64,000 bases of DNA from Xanthostigma xanthostigma (Eukaryota; Arthropoda; Insecta; Raphidioptera; Raphidiidae), in the NCBI GenBank assembly GCA_963575645.1, contig OY754465.1, forward strand, positions 36,033,501 to 36,097,500. The letters run 5' to 3'. The translations under genes were made by a program, and so were the position numbers. The notes under the pieces are model-generated. The model saw only the letters and a program-made list of their open reading frames with translations, was not told where the DNA came from and searched no databases. Of the stretch, positions 51,536 to 61,100 are shown in pieces (within the stretch, counting starts at the first letter, position 1; the number at the start of each line of letters is the position of its first letter).

Positions 51536-52118
51536 TCAATGTTTGTAAAAGTTATTATCGTCGTTATAATATAGAAGTCGCGTCCGGCAAATGAAAAGTC
51601 CTATTGTAATTAATTGATGGGTGATTTCTTTGGCGGGCTATTTAACTTGATATTCTTCAAACTGTAAATACCAAGGAATGACTTCGAAAAACGGGACGCA
51701 GATATATTTTCGAAACTCTTTGTTGCCTTCGCTCACCGCACATTGAGTAAATAGACGCCTCATATAATAATTATTGTATTGATAATTCAAATTTCCTGTT
51801 AAAATTTTCACATAAAGATTCTCTGTCCCACAAGTACTTTCTGGCAGCGACCACGTCATGACCCCCAACACACTTCTATATAAACATTTTTTTTTAATTA
51901 AATACATAAAAACTGATATTGCAAATAAACATCAAAATAAGTTTTTTTTTACTTTTCTGTATTCCTAAATTCTGTAAATCGTTTAAAATATTTTTTTAAT
52001 TTTTTGAAAACAATTTTGACAAAACGTGTGTAAAACCTATTTTCATGAAATTAATAACATTTTTTGCTTATTCAATTTAAATGAAAAGTGATTAGGCTTG
52101 TTTTACTACAGGCTAAGC
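51536..52118. other. Spacer, nothing recognised
   Basis: AT-rich. An 89-codon open frame at 51638-51907 (minus) has no recognisable feature. Confidence 0.4.
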
Positions 52119-52340
52119 CAGGGGCGGGCAAATCTTTGGAAACCTTGGAAACCAAAAAAAAGGTCCTCACATACTAATTCCGCATTTGGAGAGCAAAAAA
52201 ATAGCTCCTTTTTCCACAACAAAAAGGTTTTTTTTCGTCTGTTCTGGCCCTTGCTATTTCTTTCGTATTTTTCTAACATTTATAAAATGCTTCGCAGGCC
52301 GGACAAAATTGTGCTGCGGGCAGTCATTTGCCTAGGCCTG
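52119..52340. mobile_element. hAT-type MITE upstream of Prp19
   Basis: CAGGGGCGGGCAAA at the left and TTTGCCTAGGCCTG at the right are imperfect inverted ends. They are flanked by similar octamers GGCTAAGC and GATTAAGC. The interior includes CGCAGGCCGGACAAAATTGT GCTGCGGGC, typical of Charlie-like MITEs. It lies about 325 bp before the Prp19 start codon. Confidence 0.7.
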
Positions 52341-52664
52341 GATTAAGCTCTAGAAAATAAATTATTCTTGCCCACTATTTTGTTGTGGATAGGATTTGGT
52401 TGACGGCTTGGTTTTTTTTTATCTAGATACTAAGAAAGAGATCAGTGAGCGTTAGTATATTTAAGGAGGGTATAAACAGCTAGTCTATTAGTAAAGAACA
52501 ATTTCGAAGTCTTTATAAGTAGCTGTAATTTCTTACTATTCACATTTCACAAGAGTTCTTTTGTAGAGTCCTCAAATAGTGTCAAACATTAAATAAGAAT
52601 TTGAGATTTTGGCTCTTTAATACTTAATATTAAAAACGTCTCTCTGTTTTACTAATAATATACG

Positions 52665-52683
52665 ATGTCATTAATATGTGCAA
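52665..52683 (+). CDS. Prp19: Prp19 coding exon 1
   Basis: 19 nt: ATG TCA TTA ATA TGT GCA A, then donor GTAAGT. It encodes MSLICA, the universal Prp19 start; the Ile codon is split. Confidence 0.93.
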
Positions 52684-55600
52684 GTAAGTGTTTTAACTTC
52701 GAACTGTAAAAGAAGGGTTAAAAAAATACCGGCGGCGTTTGTAGGTTATGTAGTTTGTGTTCTTTCAAATTTAACATTTTCGTTTTTAATTGTATTTTAG
52801 TTTCTAATGAAGTTCCGGAGCACCCTGTTGTTTCTCCATCATCAGGCGCTGTTTTTGAAAGGAGAATAATTGAAAAATACATACTTGAAAATGGTGTGGA
52901 TCCGATTAATGGCAAAGAACTTAGCGTTACAGATCTTATCGAAATTAAAAGTAAGTAAACAGTTATAATATGCATTGATGGTTTATATATAAAGAATCCG
53001 TTAAAGATATCATTTATTTCAGCACCGCCAATCGTCAAACCCAAACCCCCAAGTGCCACAAGTATTCCGGCGACACTAAAATCGCTGCAGGACGAATGGG
53101 ATGCAGTGATGTTGCACTCATTCACTCAGCGCCAACAGTTGCAAACCGCAAGACAGGAATTAAGTCATGCCCTTTATCAGCATGATGCGGCTTGTAGAGT
53201 TATTGCACGCCTTAACAAAGAAGTCACAGCTGCTCGTGAAGCCCTAGCTACACTTAAACCGCAAGCGGGAATCGGAGTCGGTGCAGGTGTTCCGCAACCG
53301 GTACGTATTTTTTTTAAGCTTAGCGTCTAATTTTTTTTAACAATAAATGAAAGTGAATCCAAAGTTTTAAAGACCGGTCGCGGCTCTATGTGTCATTAAT
53401 ATTATTTATATATTTTTTATATTTGCAGGCTGTAGCAGCAGAAGCGGGTGGAATGGCCACCCAGCCAGCGGAACATGCTGGAATGGATGACGAAGTTATT
53501 CAGAAATTACAAGACCGCGCCACTGTTCTTACTCAAGAACGGAAACTGAAAGGTCGATCTTTGCCTGAAGAATTAGCCACTCAAGATGACATCAGAACGT
53601 TCAGAACACTCTCATCACATCCGGTATGTTTAGATTATTTCAGTTCTAATAATGGTCGCTTTCTAATACAGGTTAAAGCTGCCTTATCACTACATAATGG
53701 AGCTCTAGCTTTCCATACGCCAAAATGGCGGGAATCACATGCACAGTCTAAAAATTGCTATGCGCATGCGCGCCAATCATTTTGATGGAAATCTTAAGGG
53801 CTATATTTCACTGGGACACCATGGCGGCGCAACCAGTCGCGCCACCGTGGTGTCTGTAAGCTACCAAACTAGACACCAGAGTCGCCACACTCTGCGGCCA
53901 CAGTATCAAAATGGATCTAATTCATTAATAAAAATATATGTTGTTTACTTACCTAAGCTCTTTTTTCGCTCAACGATTTGCTCCTGTGTTCCAAACAAAT
54001 CTACAACTTCCTCCCAACATTTCTTTTTCAAATCTCTTTCGGAATAATCTGATGAGGAATTATCCCAAATTGATGGTCTACTTTAAATTTCGATAATAAA
54101 CCTTTCTGTATCGAAATTCCATCATACTGCAATTAACAAATAAAACACAACAGTGCACAAGTGTTGCGGCCGGACTGGCGGCCGAGTGAGTGAGACACCA
54201 TATAACGCTATAGTAATTAGTGGTGGCGCGACCAGTACATTCTGTGCATCAAGTCCGAGCTGGTCGCGCCGCCAAATTTGTTGCGCAATCAAACTGACAC
54301 CAGGTGAGTAACTCTCTATAGAGCTGTATACATTTTGTTGGTAGCGGCGACTGGTTGCGCCGCCATGGTGTCCCAGTGAAATATAGCCCTAAGAAACCAA
54401 CAGACACATCCCTTATCAAAAAATCGACATTAAACACATTATAATTATATAACAGCGTGGTAATAATTCTGAATTATTTTCAGGGCTTGCATTCGGCCAG
54501 TATTCCAGGAATTCTTGCACTAGACATTCACAGTTCAGATACGAGCAAGATTTTGACGGGTGGAAATGATCGCAACGCAACCGTTTTCAACAAAGACACC
54601 GAACAAGTGGTTGCCATTCTTAAAGGTCACACAAAGAAAGTCACCAGGGTGGTGTACCATCCAGATGAAGACTTAGTAGTCACTGCCTCTCCTGACTCTA
54701 CAATTCGTGTCTGGAATGTTCCCACTTCGCAGACAGTTCTGTGCCTTCGGGCTCATGATGGACCAGTTACCGGATTGTCGCTTCATCCTACCGGAGATTA
54801 CATACTGTCAACGTCAGAAGATCAAAATTGGGCCTTCTCAGACATCAGGTCCGGTAGATTGCTGACTAAAGTGGCCGATTCGACGAACACCCCGTTGACT
54901 ACCGCACAGTTCCATCCTGACGGCTTGATCTTTGGGACAGGAACCGCCGATTCACAAGTCAAAATTTGGGATTTGAAGGAGCAGAAAAATGTAGCAAATT
55001 TTCCAGGTATTTACATAACTTTCTAATGACGAATTATCTACATTTTTCCATATTGTCCTGTTATGTTTCTTTTTTTTGTTACTATGAGTACCTCGGTATG
55101 TTATTAGGACCGGGACTGCCCCTGTCATCCATGATACAGTATCAAAATTCCGTCTGATGTCGCTAGTAACTAACAGTGTTTTAATTGCCAACAAATGAGA
55201 GCAATCAAGAGTAAAACAGACAAAAAGCAGGAATGCAAACCCCACAACACTCAATTTCGGTCTCCTGTATCCAGTCTACTTACAGGAATTTTTATTTTGC
55301 TTAAATGTAATCGTTTAGTGAGCGCGAAAACACAAGCTGTCATTCTTGCCATATACAAATAAGCGCAAGATTAGATATCGCTTACAACTTAACACGGACT
55401 CATGTGTGTTTTTATAGGTATCATGGCAAACAGCGTTTTTTGACATGCCAAAAAATTGCAATTTTAAAATTAAAATAATAAATCAGCCTCATATTTTTGT
55501 GAATACAATAATTTCTTATTCATTAAATTATATTCATATAATTTAATCATTTATTTTTTAGTGTCAAATACCCTATTACATTACAGTTTTTTTTTTTTTT

Positions 55601-56726
55601 TTTTTGTTTTAGGTCATTCTGGAGGTATTACTTCAATATCATTCTCTGAGAACGGTTATTATTTAGCAACAGCCGCGGACGATGCTTGTGTGAAACTGTG
55701 GGATTTGAGAAGATTAAAGAACTTCAAAACACTGCAATTAGACGAAGGATATCAAATAAAAGATTTATGTTTTGATCAGAGCGGAGCTTATTTGGCAATA
55801 GCGGGATCCGACGTTAGGTAAGTTTATAAATGAACCATTTTTGATCCTTCACGTCTAGCAAATAAGATTATTTTAATGCATGAGCGGTTAGATTAAGCCT
55901 GATTAGTACATGTATGTTTGGTTGCTCGCTTTGGACTTTTCTGAGCAGTCCCGATGAACTCATTCACAAACATGGTAAAAAGGAGCGTTTAGAATTGTTC
56001 TTTTATATTATAATAATATAAAAAATGGTAATACAGAGAAATATGACGACGCACATATCCGTGGACAAAAAACTCAATTCACAAAAATATGTTCAAATCA
56101 CTTGAGTAGAGATAACTGACACTGTAAAAAAAATTGCTTGTTTTATATAACTTATAGATTAAAGGTATGATTCCGAATGCGACCGCAGACTGCAGCGGCA
56201 GACAGCAGGCGGCAGTACTGGTATCCATATTTTTCTATTAAATGCATTCGGAGCGCGGCGGCACTGTCGGCCCTGCCGTCGTAGCTTGCCGCGACTGCAG
56301 ACCGCACTACTGCTCCTGAACCAGTACTGCCGCCTGCGGTCTGCCGCTGCAGTCTGCGGTTTGCAGTCTGCGATCGCATTCGGAATCATACCTTTATCGT
56401 TTATGCCGTTAACGCAGTGTAAGAGATTCGCCTGACCAATTCTTAAACCGGTCCCTATTCTCAGACAGGCTATAGAGCTGGCTTATCGTTTTCCCCCAGG
56501 TCACTGCAACCTCCTGTCATGTGGTCCATGGTTATATAAATTTATCCTAATTACTAATTAAGATTTTTTTTTTGGTTCCAGAATTTATCTATGTAAACAG
56601 TGGCAAGAATTAAAAGTGTTCAATGACCATACGGCAGCTGCAACGGGAGTTAGATTTGGAAAACATGCGCATTATGTTGCCTCAACATCGATGGACAGAA
56701 CACTCAAATTTTATGGTTTAGAATAA
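52665..56726 (+). CDS. Prp19: Prp19/PRPF19, U-box and WD40 pre-mRNA splicing factor, seven coding exons
   Basis: Exons: 52665-52683, 52801-52950, 53023-53300, 53429-53623, 54484-55006, 55613-55817, 56582-56726. All introns are GT-AG, phases agree and the product is 504 residues, the length of human PRPF19. Residues 1 to about 70 form the U-box ([28 protein letters not shown]), which recruits an E2 enzyme. The next block ([40 protein letters not shown]) is the coiled coil for tetramerisation and CDC5L binding. From about residue 215 ([14 protein letters not shown]) seven WD40 repeats follow, with the conserved [29 protein letters not shown] and [20 protein letters not shown]. It is the core ubiquitin ligase of the Prp19/NineTeen complex in spliceosome activation and also acts in DNA-damage signalling. 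The gene is divergent from Ttd14 and convergent with GCN1. Confidence 0.97.
52801..52950 (+). CDS. Prp19: Prp19 coding exon 2 (U-box)
   Basis: 150 nt after acceptor TATTTTAG. It encodes [40 protein letters not shown] and [10 protein letters not shown], most of the U-box. The donor is GTAAGT. Confidence 0.97.
53023..53300 (+). CDS. Prp19: Prp19 coding exon 3 (coiled coil)
   Basis: 278 nt, from [20 protein letters not shown] to GVGAGVPQP. It includes the [20 protein letters not shown] helix and [20 protein letters not shown]. Acceptor ATTTCAG, donor GTACGT. Confidence 0.97.
53429..53623 (+). CDS. Prp19: Prp19 coding exon 4 (linker)
   Basis: 195 nt, phase 0 at both ends. It contains [20 protein letters not shown] and ends TFRTLSSHP. 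It links the coiled coil to the WD40 domain and is the least conserved part. Confidence 0.95.
53798..54389. mobile_element. Non-autonomous PIF/Harbinger in Prp19 intron 4
   Basis: The inverted ends start GGGCTATATTTCACTGGGAC and extend through ACCATGGCGGCGCAACCAGT, about 44 bp. They are flanked by TAA at 53795-53797 and 54390-54392. The 592-bp interior keeps part of a MADF exon on the minus strand. The terminal sequence differs from the Harbinger at 5050, so it is a different family. Confidence 0.9.
53953..54077 (-). pseudogene. MADF-domain exon fragment
   Basis: An open stretch reads [20 protein letters not shown], then [21 protein letters not shown], then a donor G|GTAAGT. The pattern W-x5-DYSERDLKK...WEEV matches MADF domains such as that in the Harbinger gene at 5729-7812. 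It is cut off at the 5' side, a leftover of the parent element's second gene. Confidence 0.75.
54484..55006 (+). CDS. Prp19: Prp19 coding exon 5 (WD40 repeats 1-4)
   Basis: 523 nt after acceptor TTTTCAG. It runs from [19 protein letters not shown] to EQKNVANFP, with [20 protein letters not shown] and [20 protein letters not shown]. The donor is GTATTT. Confidence 0.97.
55007..55612 (+). other. Prp19 intron 5
   Basis: About 600 nt. It contains repeat F copy 2 (55410-55580) and a 20-plus T run just before the acceptor GTTTTAG. Confidence 0.8.
55410..55580 (+). repeat. Repeat family F, copy 2
   Basis: It shares TTTGACATGCCAAAAAATTG, TTTTTGTGAATA and TTAGTGTCAAATACCCTATT with 13430-13635. The right end lies close to the pyrimidine tract of the Prp19 intron 5 acceptor. 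Confidence 0.6.
55613..55817 (+). CDS. Prp19: Prp19 coding exon 6 (WD40)
   Basis: 205 nt. [40 protein letters not shown] and [14 protein letters not shown]. The Arg codon is split AG|A. The donor is GTAAGT. Confidence 0.97.
56161..56395. mobile_element. GC-rich palindromic MITE in Prp19 intron 6
   Basis: AAAGGTATGATTCCGAATGC GA and its reverse complement bound 235 bp. The inner arms share GCAGACTGCAGCGGCAGAC and GGCGGCAGTACTGG inverted. It is strikingly GC-rich inside an AT-rich intron and open in several frames by composition only. The target duplication is unclear. Confidence 0.8.
56582..56726 (+). CDS. Prp19: Prp19 coding exon 7 (last)
   Basis: 145 nt after acceptor GTTCCAG. It encodes [20 protein letters not shown] to [14 protein letters not shown] and stop TAA at 56724-56726. 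Confidence 0.97.
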
Positions 56727-57382
56727 TAAATGACGTATCAGAATTAATATGCTTTTAACTGCCAATCATTAGCTGGTCTGAAATTTAGATTTAATCGTTA
56801 CTTGATGTAAAATGCTATATATTTGAAATTAAGTAAAACAGCGTTTTAAATTATTTACACCATAAGTTGAGATAAAATTCAGAGGTAACGCTGCGGACGT
56901 ACTCGAACGTGCGCGAAAGATCATAAGCGCATGTCGCGAACATGTGCTTCTGCGCAGAGTACCGCATTTTAACTGTGCGCAGAGTCGAGGACGCTCGCAG
57001 CGCCCCCTGGCATACCACCGTATTTTCTCCAAGGCGGCCGATGCTAAATGCATGACAGTTCGTTCTCCTCTTTAATCTCAGTGATTGAGAACTTGATTTT
57101 ATAATAATGACAGCGGCATTTATGGCGGCATTCTCAGACCAAGATCAGTCTAAGATTTTCGAAGTTAAGTGTAAATAAATTAAAATGTTTTTTATTTAAT
57201 TTAAAATGTAATTATTATGTTATTTATAATGACAAAACGGCTAATCTATTTCACACTTCGCTCAGTTTGATATTTAGAATGAAAACTATAATGTAAAGAA
57301 AATTTGATATACCAGTTTATGATTAGCTCACAGTCAAAATATTGTAAGTTAAGAAATAATGTAATGTTTTATTTTAATTGCG

Positions 57383-57388
57383 AATAAA
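57383..57388 (+). promoter_or_regulatory. Probable Prp19 polyadenylation signal
   Basis: AATAAA about 660 bp after the Prp19 stop. An earlier AATAAA-like overlap (AATAATAAATG) sits at the stop codon and would leave almost no UTR, so this one is preferred. Confidence 0.5.
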
Positions 57389-57502
57389 ATACATTGATTC
57401 ACAAAAAAAAACAGACATGATTTGACTGCTTTAGCACTCAGGGGAACAAAGTGGAATTGTAATATTTCCCGTAATTTTTCAATTTATGATAAAATATTTA
57501 TA

Positions 57503-58018
57503 TTATAATGACATAGTCTTTGATGGAGTGGTGACTTCTAGCTCCTGTACCTGTGAGCGATATAAAAACAAAACGACCATTAAACATAGATTTATTTGGC
57601 CATTTGAATACAACGCATTGAAGAATTTCTTATTAATACAGAAACTATTATCGATTTGAACATAAAAATTAGAATGATCAAAAATTGCCTTTTTTACAGA
57701 AGATAATAATTCAATAAACAATATTTTAACCACAATATTACTATTGTTTAATTTAAAACCTAAAATCAGTTTGCAAATAAAAAATATTACTCTCCTTGCT
57801 TTCGAATGACTCGTTTTAACTCTTCGCAGTTCTATTTCCGAACATAAAAATAAAACTAAAGGTTCGGTACGGTTTTCACCGATGTCTCTGTAATTCTTAA
57901 CCGTTTCGAAATACAGAGTAAAGCGGCAAACGTGTCGGTTTTGAATCGACCAATAACACTGAAGAATAATTATTACAACAGCTACCACAAATACTAACCT
58001 AGATAAAAGAGCTAACAA
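57503..58018 (-). CDS. Unidentified 171-codon open frame
   Basis: ATG at 58018 to a stop at 57503, beginning 46 bp after the GCN1 stop codon on the same strand. The first about 24 residues (MLALLSRLVFVVAVVIIILQ) are strongly hydrophobic, like a signal peptide or membrane anchor. Further hydrophobic stretches lie near residues 77-88, 94-105 and 142-151. I recognise no family; a divergent chemoreceptor-like C-terminus was considered but the signature is not there. It is unusually long for chance in such AT-rich DNA, yet it may simply be GCN1 3' UTR. Confidence 0.25.
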   Translation of the reverse strand: MLALLSRLVFVVAVVIIILQCYWSIQNRHVCRFTLYFETVKNYRDIGENRTEPLVLFLCSEIELRRVKTSHSKARRVIFFICKLILGFKLNNSNIVVKILFIELLSSVKKAIFDHSNFYVQIDNSFCINKKFFNALYSNGQINLCLMVVLFLYRSQVQELEVTTPSKTMSL

Positions 58019-58063
58019 TGGATGACATTCAAAGTAGCGATGCGGGGGATTTGCAAGAGGTGA

Positions 58064-58192
58064 TCATGCTATCAGGGTATCGTCTAACTCTTCTTCTTTG
58101 CCTTCGGGTTGACACATTACCTTCCTCAACACTTTACTAACAACGTCCGACAGTGATTCTTTTGCGCCGGCCTCCAACAACTGCATACAACG
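58064..58192 (-). CDS. GCN1: GCN1 last coding exon
   Basis: 129 nt after acceptor TTTCAG: RCMQLLEAGAKESLSDVVSK, VLRKVMCQPEGKEEELDDTL, IA, stop TGA at 58066-58064. Confidence 0.93.
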   Translation of the reverse strand, partial: RCMQLLEAGAKESLSDVVSKVLRKVMCQPEGKEEELDDTLIA

Positions 58193-61100
58193 CTGAAACA
58201 AGTCAAATCACATTATAATTTTTATTCAACTCATGCGCGTTATTCATGTTTTATCATGTCTAAAAACCGAACCCTAAATTGCCATTTACCGACTGGTGAC
58301 AATTACTTGTCATAACTCAATGAAGATTCCTACTAGCTCGGCCATTGTGGAATAATGAAAATAAACGTAACTATTTTCTGAGTCGTAACGAAATAGTAGG
58401 TAACAACAACTCCGTTGTTACCCATTGAGGCTAAAATTGAGAGGCCGAATGTTTTCGACATGGAGTTTATTCATAACCGGCTAACCTCAAACCAAAACAT
58501 TGAATCGTGCTGTTTGGTGCTGTTAGTATTGACAGTTTTTTTTATAAAGAAATAAATAGATATTTACAACATCTCATTATAATTAAAACATGAATAACGC
58601 GCAATTGTTGAATAAAATTATGGGCGTAACTTGTAGTCATGACCTGTCAGCGCGATGAATGACTTAGACTATTAGTTACGCCAATAACTATTAAAGTATA
58701 GAAACTTTATAAAGGGGTCAATTTATTAGCTCACCAACAAACTTTAACAGATGAAAGCTTAATACTGGGTTGTAGAAAGCATCATAAAAAAATTTGATTT
58801 GGTAATGACCTCAGATAATAAACAGATAATTACAGTTTTTATACATGCAAAAGCAGCCTTGTGAAACTCCCTGTCATGTAGAACATTAGATTGTACTCGT
58901 AGAAAAACAAATGATTAATCTACATAGACAAAGATCATTTTTAAAGCTAAATTTTGATCAAAATGCGTAGAAAACAGTTGTTTAAAAATGGGAGTTGTAC
59001 CAAAAATGATGTTGAAACGAGGCAATTTTTGTAGCCTTACCATTTGAAGGGTACACGGGAAGAAGGCGGTTTGTCAAAAAATGTAAATTGTGCAGGAGAG
59101 CATTTTGAAGTGTTTAAGATCGTACCATTTACATGCTGAAGCATTTCTTTCAACGCTTATAACTTTTGACCTAGCGTATTCTTGTCTAAAATGAATACAC
59201 CAACAGAAAGGTACGACTTTTGGCTACAAGATGGCATAAAAAAATCAATTTCGAATTTTTACTGACAAATCGCCTTCTTCCCGTTTACCCTTCATTTACT
59301 ATGAGCACACATACCTGGTGGGTGTCGTCGCCTTGTCTCAATCTCAATACAGTTATCAAAGCAATTTCTGAATTGGCTTTCACATAACCATTTTTTTCTT
59401 TTGTACCATTTACTAATGTCGGTAACAACAATCGTAGCAATTCGGGAGCCATTTTCTCTGGCGGGACCAATTTTGCTAAATGTGTGGCCACTCTCGCTAA
59501 GAGTTGCTTTACGTCGTTACTGTTGTGATTCATTGTCTACAAATAACAAAAATTAAATTAATTTAAATGTTCAGACACTTAGAAACTTTATTTTATGTTT
59601 GTTACTTCATCACAGCAAAATGGAACAATCAATTCAAATGCCAATGTACCAGAAGCGGAGCTTCAGGTTGAGTTAAAAAAAAGAGTCCTCGATCTAACAA
59701 TTTTTAATCACAATCTTTTCTAATTCAAAAACATTGACTTTCGCAAAAATTAACGTCATATTATATTGAAGTGTTTACAGGTTCACATGTTAGGATAAGA
59801 ATTAGTAACGCATGTAATGTATTAAGATATGAATAAATATTCATACTTCTAGGTCCTTCTGAGCTCCTGAGAATCGAGAATGTCCGGCCTATCACTAGAA
59901 ATGTTACATGCGAAAAGTCTGACTTGGAACATAACCTTAATTTCACACTCTTCGCTTATTTAATGATTTGTTTTAAGGGGCTTCTATATCTAAGCGGGCA
60001 ATAGCTAGTTATAAATAATATCACTGACCCTAACAAACGGCACAAGCAATTGATGTGGCAAAGGTTTCTCTTCCAGCAGGAGATGTTTAAGTAAGTAACC
60101 GCAGCCTCTGACAGCGCTGAGAGCAACAGGCACCTTATCCGAAGTGAGCCTGGTAAGCAAAGTTTTAATGATGGCCGCTTCTCTTTCCGGTGTGTAAATC
60201 ACGTCAGCGGCCTCTTTTAGCGCTATTGTCAACGCTGTACTCCGACCGTGCCTTAACTGCCAAATTGCGGCCGGATCTTCACCTGTACATAAAAAAAAAT
60301 ATGTCAAAAATCTTGAATCTACAGAACAAGAGAACAGCTGATTTTATTTATTTTCAAAATATTTCCGAAACTAAGTTTAGAAAAAAAATTGTTTTTAAAA
60401 CTTTCTTGTAAATAAATAGATTAATAAACCGTTATAAAAAGTATAGCAATATTGTATAAAACACAATGTTATAGCATATATCTCTTTTGCGCATGCGCCG
60501 ATTATCCCCAAAAACAACAGGGCCTTTCATATTTGCATATCAAACATCCTTCCAAAATTGGGTTTCAATCCGCTCATCCGTTTAACCTGTATCATGTATA
60601 CAGACAAACACACGCACAGACTTTTTCAAAAAGTTTGTTTTTTGGACTTGGAAAACCTCAAAAAGTAAAAATGTTGCAAAATTTTGAATATCATGTATAC
60701 AGACAAACACGCGCACAGACTTTTTCAAAAAGTTTGTTTTTTGGACTTGGAAAACCTCAAAACGCAAAAATGTTGCAAAATTTTGAAGTATGAATTTTGA
60801 CCTAAATTAGTACTATTCCCCACTTGTGGAGTTGGAATGGTAAAATTTCGCATTCATAGAAGGGGTTCTCATAGGAAACCCGCTTGAGCGTGTATGCTCA
60901 CGTGACCGCGACTGCATTACAGACGTATCTCTGCTTCTTCTACTTTTTACCATACCCCTTCCGACCAATAACCTTGATCTCAGATCAAAATATGCATAAT
61001 ATAAGTGGTATAGCATGAAGCACGCATAAATGTAACTAATTTATGAACTCGAAAATTAATTTAAATAGTGAAATAAAACGTAGATTAAATCATTTCTGGA

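Larger units (their letters stand above)
49305..52664. other. Divergent spacer between Ttd14 and Prp19
   Basis: About 3.36 kb. It should hold both promoters and 5' UTRs, but I see no clear TATA box. 49480-49760 is less AT-rich and next to Ttd14, a possible promoter or 5' UTR. The remainder is taken by a large foldback (49820-51535) with repeat A inside and a hAT MITE (52119-52340). Confidence 0.6.
56727..58063. other. Convergent spacer between Prp19 and GCN1
   Basis: It holds both 3' UTRs. AATAAA at 57383-57388 is a good Prp19 polyadenylation signal. 56880-57050 is GC-richer with nothing recognised. The open frame 57503-58018 (minus) is listed separately. Confidence 0.7.

Noticed and set aside
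56152-56389. Overlapping minus-strand frames as small proteins
   Set aside because: They are produced by the GC-rich palindromic MITE; several frames are open at once because of composition.
57503-58018. Gustatory receptor gene
   Set aside because: The hydrophobic pattern allowed it, but the expected C-terminal TY-x5-QF signature is absent, so only an unidentified frame is reported.
60452-60793. 113-codon frame with internal repeat as a gene
   Set aside because: It is entirely repeat family B with its 99-bp duplication; equivalent frames at 33692-33922 and 3372-3569 are other copies of the same repeat.
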